Source of the DNA: a virus
IMG/VR virus record: IMGVR_UViG_3300042568_000343
Coordinates: 1-30,791 of that record
Strand: one strand, 5' to 3'
DNA length: 30,791 nucleotides
Positions 28,489 to 30,791 of the stretch are shown here, in pieces. The notes under the pieces were generated by a model. It ran no database searches. It saw nothing but the letters and a program-made list of their open reading frames with translations, and was not told the origin of the DNA. The position numbers and the translations under genes are program-made. Numbering within the stretch: the stretch's first letter is position 1; each line of letters starts with the position of its first letter.

Positions 28489-29021
28489 TGCTCCTCGCAG
28501 CTCCACACCGTGTCGGCCAGCTTCAGCCTCGGCCGCTCGCCCTCGACGGTGAAGCTCTTGTCGATGAAGCGCAGCTTGTTGGTCGGCAGGATCAACAAGC
28601 GTTCACCTTTTGTCCGCATAAACATGAACTCTTTGCTCTGGCTCGGGTGCTCGCTGTAGCCGTCGCCGATGGGCACCGCCGTGAACAAATAGTCGCACAG
28701 GATGCCGGCCGTGCTGTGCGCCTGCAGCCCACTGAGAAACGTGTAGCTCAAGAGCGAGAAGTCCCGGCCGTAGCAATCCCACATCTGGGCCTGTGGCAGT
28801 GTCCAGTCGTCCGGCTCGGCGCTGAACGCGAGGGCGTGTGGGGGCAGATTTCTGAACACGGCACCACACTCAAGCATTACCGTACAGCCCCACGCCCTAC
28901 TGGGGTGCGAATGCAAACCGAACCACACGGCCGGCTCAAAGCCCTCACCGCCCTCGCGGATGAACGACCGATCAACCCAGACGTACTGGTGGTGGGGTAG
29001 GGATGCGCTGCCGGTGTTCAT
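28485..29021 (-). CDS. Conserved phage protein of unknown function
   Basis: 178 residues from the ATG at 29021, one base after the polymerase stop (TGACATG), with AAGGA upstream. Motifs: YVWVDRSFIREGGEGFEPAV, FGLHSHPSRAWGCTVMLECG, FRNLPPHALAFS, WDCYGRDFSLLSYTFLSGL and SKEFMFMRTKGERLLILPTN. I recall close relatives in environmental phage genomes next to polymerase genes, always unnamed. Beta-rich with several Trp and Cys; no transmembrane span and no recognised catalytic motif. Tight linkage to polymerase and VRR-NUC suggests a replication-linked role. Confidence 0.75.
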   Translation of the reverse strand: MNTGSASLPHHQYVWVDRSFIREGGEGFEPAVWFGLHSHPSRAWGCTVMLECGAVFRNLPPHALAFSAEPDDWTLPQAQMWDCYGRDFSLLSYTFLSGLQAHSTAGILCDYLFTAVPIGDGYSEHPSQSKEFMFMRTKGERLLILPTNKLRFIDKSFTVEGERPRLKLADTVWSCEEQ

Positions 29022-29022
29022 G

Positions 29023-30791
29023 TCAGTCCTTGCGGTAACGATACGCCTCGAAGCCGGCGGCGGCAAGCGGCAGGCCTGCCGACCAGCTCGGGTTGGTGGA
29101 CATGAGCGCCGCCAACCCCTCGCTGGTGTATGTGGGCTCGTCCGGCGTCTCGCAGACCAGCTCGTCGTGCACGCGGATGCAGACGCTGTAGCCGGCCTCC
29201 TCGGCGCGCAGCATGCCGGACATGAACACGTCGCGGGCGATGGCCTGCACGGCGTTCTCGACCAGCTTGCCGCCGTACGTGTCGAGGCGCTCCCACTTGC
29301 GGGTGAATTGGTTCATGCCCTCGTAGGACAGGCTGCCGCTGGCCGACACCTCCGGGCGCGGGTAGCACAGGTAGCGGCCGCTCGGCAGCTTCATCCGCAG
29401 CCACGCGATGCCCTGCCCGTCCGGCTTCACGTCGAACGTGATCAGGTCGCGCACGGCGAAGCTCTCGCCCATCTTGTTGATGGCGCTGCGCGCGGCCGCC
29501 TCCATGTCGTACCACAGGTTGCGCGTGCATGGGTGCGCCTTGCGCCACGCCGAGACGATCTCTTGGATGGCCTCGTCCGTCATCGCGTCGAACACCTTGC
29601 CGCCCATCTTGCGATACGCGCCGACGCCGCCCTGATAGCCTCCCGCCAGCTCGGGCACCTTGCCCTGCAGTTGGCGCTCGGCCTTGGTGATGAGGCCCGG
29701 ATCCTTGCCGAGGATGCGGCCGGCGGTGACCTTGTACAGGTCGTGACCGTCGCCCCGGTCGTAGGCCTTGAACGCGGCGACCTTCCAGTCCTCGCCGGCC
29801 AGCCACGCCAGCACGCGGCCTTCGATGTTCGACAGGTCGGCGATGACCAGCTTGGTGCCCTCGGGGGCGACCAGCGCGCCGCGCACGGCGAAGGCGCAGC
29901 GCTCGCTGACGTTGTCCCAGATCAGGTGCTCGCAGTCGGCCTTCATGGCGGCCACGGTCGTCGCCTGCACGTCGTCGTCGAACCAGTCGGGCGATCGCGG
30001 CAGGTTCTGCGGCTGGAACAGGCGGCCGGCGTCACGCCCAGTGCGCGCCGCGCCGCAGAACTGGATCAGGCCGCGCAGGCGGCCGTCCTTGTTCGTGGCG
30101 TTGAGCAGCACACTGTACTTGGCCGGGCTCGTCGCGGCCGCCTGCTGGCGGATCTCCAGCAGCTCGCGCACCTGCGGGTCGAGGTCTCCGTCGAGCAGGT
30201 TGCCGAGCGTGGCGCGCGTCAGATCCTCGGTCTCGAAGCCGTGGGCGTCCTTGAGGTGGTCGAGCAGGCGCTGGCGCTGCGTGGCGGACGTGACGCTGCC
30301 ACCGGTCAGATCGGCTGCACGAGTGGCCAGAGATCGTCCAGCTCGATCGAAAGCTCGTAGAGCTGCTCGTGCAAACTCTCGGTCAACGGCGACACCACGG
30401 TCATTAATTCTTTGATCACACTGCCACAGGAGCCGCTCACGACCACTATCGTTCCATGATGGCAGTCGTCCAAGTACGCTTCGCATTGCGTCCACATCCA
30501 GCCGGGCGTACTCGACGAAGGCGGCCCACTCGGCGGGATGTGTGTCACGGGTGGCTCTCCGTATCTTGACGTTGCTGGGCCTCGGCTTCGTCAACAAGTG
30601 TATCAGCTTTTTGCCTGCCTTGTCTTTGGCTTTGTCCTGCGGCACGTGCAGCACGTCGCAGATCTGGCCCAGAGAGCCGGGCAGGCTGTGCTGCAGGGCC
30701 AGCACCATCGTGTCGATGACCTTCTCCACGGGGATGTGGACGCCCTGCTCGCGCAGGACGGTGCGGTCGAAGTTGCTGTTGTGGATCACGA
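29023..30791 (-). CDS. Family-A (PolA-type) DNA polymerase with proofreading domain, 5' end outside the window
   Basis: At least 588 residues are visible; the frame runs off the right edge. The first residues IHNSNFD (exonuclease motif II) and YARLDVDAM (exonuclease motif III, near 94-102) show a 3'-5' exonuclease domain; motif I is beyond the edge. Polymerase motif A is VIADLSNIEGRVLAWL (Asp318, Glu323; Asn replaces the usual Gln in DxSQIE). Motif B is ERQLQGKVPELAGGYQGG (from 371, with Lys377). Motif C is VHDELV (540-545). Replicates the phage genome. The polymerase catalytic residues in view are retained. Confidence 0.93.
   Translation of the reverse strand, partial: VIHNSNFDRTVLREQGVHIPVEKVIDTMVLALQHSLPGSLGQICDVLHVPQDKAKDKAGKKLIHLLTKPRPSNVKIRRATRDTHPAEWAAFVEYARLDVDAMRSVLGRLPSWNDSGRERLLWQCDQRINDRGVAVDREFARAALRAFDRAGRSLATRAADLTGGSVTSATQRQRLLDHLKDAHGFETEDLTRATLGNLLDGDLDPQVRELLEIRQQAAATSPAKYSVLLNATNKDGRLRGLIQFCGAARTGRDAGRLFQPQNLPRSPDWFDDDVQATTVAAMKADCEHLIWDNVSERCAFAVRGALVAPEGTKLVIADLSNIEGRVLAWLAGEDWKVAAFKAYDRGDGHDLYKVTAGRILGKDPGLITKAERQLQGKVPELAGGYQGGVGAYRKMGGKVFDAMTDEAIQEIVSAWRKAHPCTRNLWYDMEAAARSAINKMGESFAVRDLITFDVKPDGQGIAWLRMKLPSGRYLCYPRPEVSASGSLSYEGMNQFTRKWERLDTYGGKLVENAVQAIARDVFMSGMLRAEEAGYSVCIRVHDELVCETPDEPTYTSEGLAALMSTNPSWSAGLPLAAAGFEAYRYRKD

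Noticed and set aside
28960-30360. 466-residue open frame on the plus strand
   Set aside because: It lies opposite the DNA polymerase, whose motifs A, B and C are clear.
1-30791. Integrase, attachment site or repressor indicating a temperate phage
   Set aside because: No tyrosine or serine recombinase motif or repressor-like protein is visible; the rest of the genome is not available, so lifestyle stays open.
1-30791. tRNA genes
   Set aside because: The few non-coding gaps are short, and none shows a T-arm or cloverleaf by eye.

Overview
The window is part of a tailed double-stranded DNA phage genome (Caudoviricetes), most likely with a short, podovirus-type tail. The sequence is strongly GC-rich by eye. 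Genes are packed with ATGA, GTGA or TAATG overlaps. No integrase, repressor, tRNA, CRISPR array or bacterial housekeeping gene is visible. The two-spanin lysis set (Rz plus nested Rz1) and the GH19 endolysin point to a Gram-negative host. High GC and two EIVVTA/PIVVTG-like motifs would fit an alphaproteobacterium, but that is inference. Terminase, portal and major capsid genes are not in the window and must lie outside it.

Layout. From 1 to 24188 all genes are on the + strand and look like late genes. 1-2866 holds two paralogous fibre/lectin-like proteins, a small protein and a jelly-roll-like protein. 2866-4574 holds three basic, Gly/Lys-rich small proteins of families common in environmental phages. 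A hairpin, a candidate promoter and an RBS-occluding stem-loop at 4581-4679 separate these from the next module: a head-tail adaptor-like protein with an inserted beta domain, a Cys-containing small protein, a long repetitive tail fibre, a Gly-rich adhesin-like protein, and a lysis cassette (8830-11069) with three small membrane proteins, a GH19 endolysin, an i-spanin and an embedded o-spanin. 11084-14792 encodes a second adaptor, a fibre-like protein, the P22 gp10-like nozzle and a small partner. 14792-24188 encodes eight proteins interpreted as ejection or internal virion proteins, including one with a helix-hairpin-helix glycosylase-like core.

From 24145 to the right edge all genes are on the - strand and form the replication region. 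In transcription order they are: family-A DNA polymerase (cut by the window edge), a conserved unknown protein, a VRR-NUC nuclease, two small proteins and a zinc-finger protein each behind a near-copy of the same promoter-leader, a SNF2-type helicase, an endonuclease VII-like HNH protein, and two small proteins. The two halves converge and overlap at 24145-24188.

The observations most worth following up are: TonB-box-like motifs in two predicted ejection proteins; a three-copy promoter/leader element with UUCG-loop terminators in the early region; a HhH-GPD-like core in a predicted virion protein whose N-terminal leader is shared with its neighbour; and an EF-hand loop on a candidate holin. 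All functions are read from motifs and recalled family features, with no database search.
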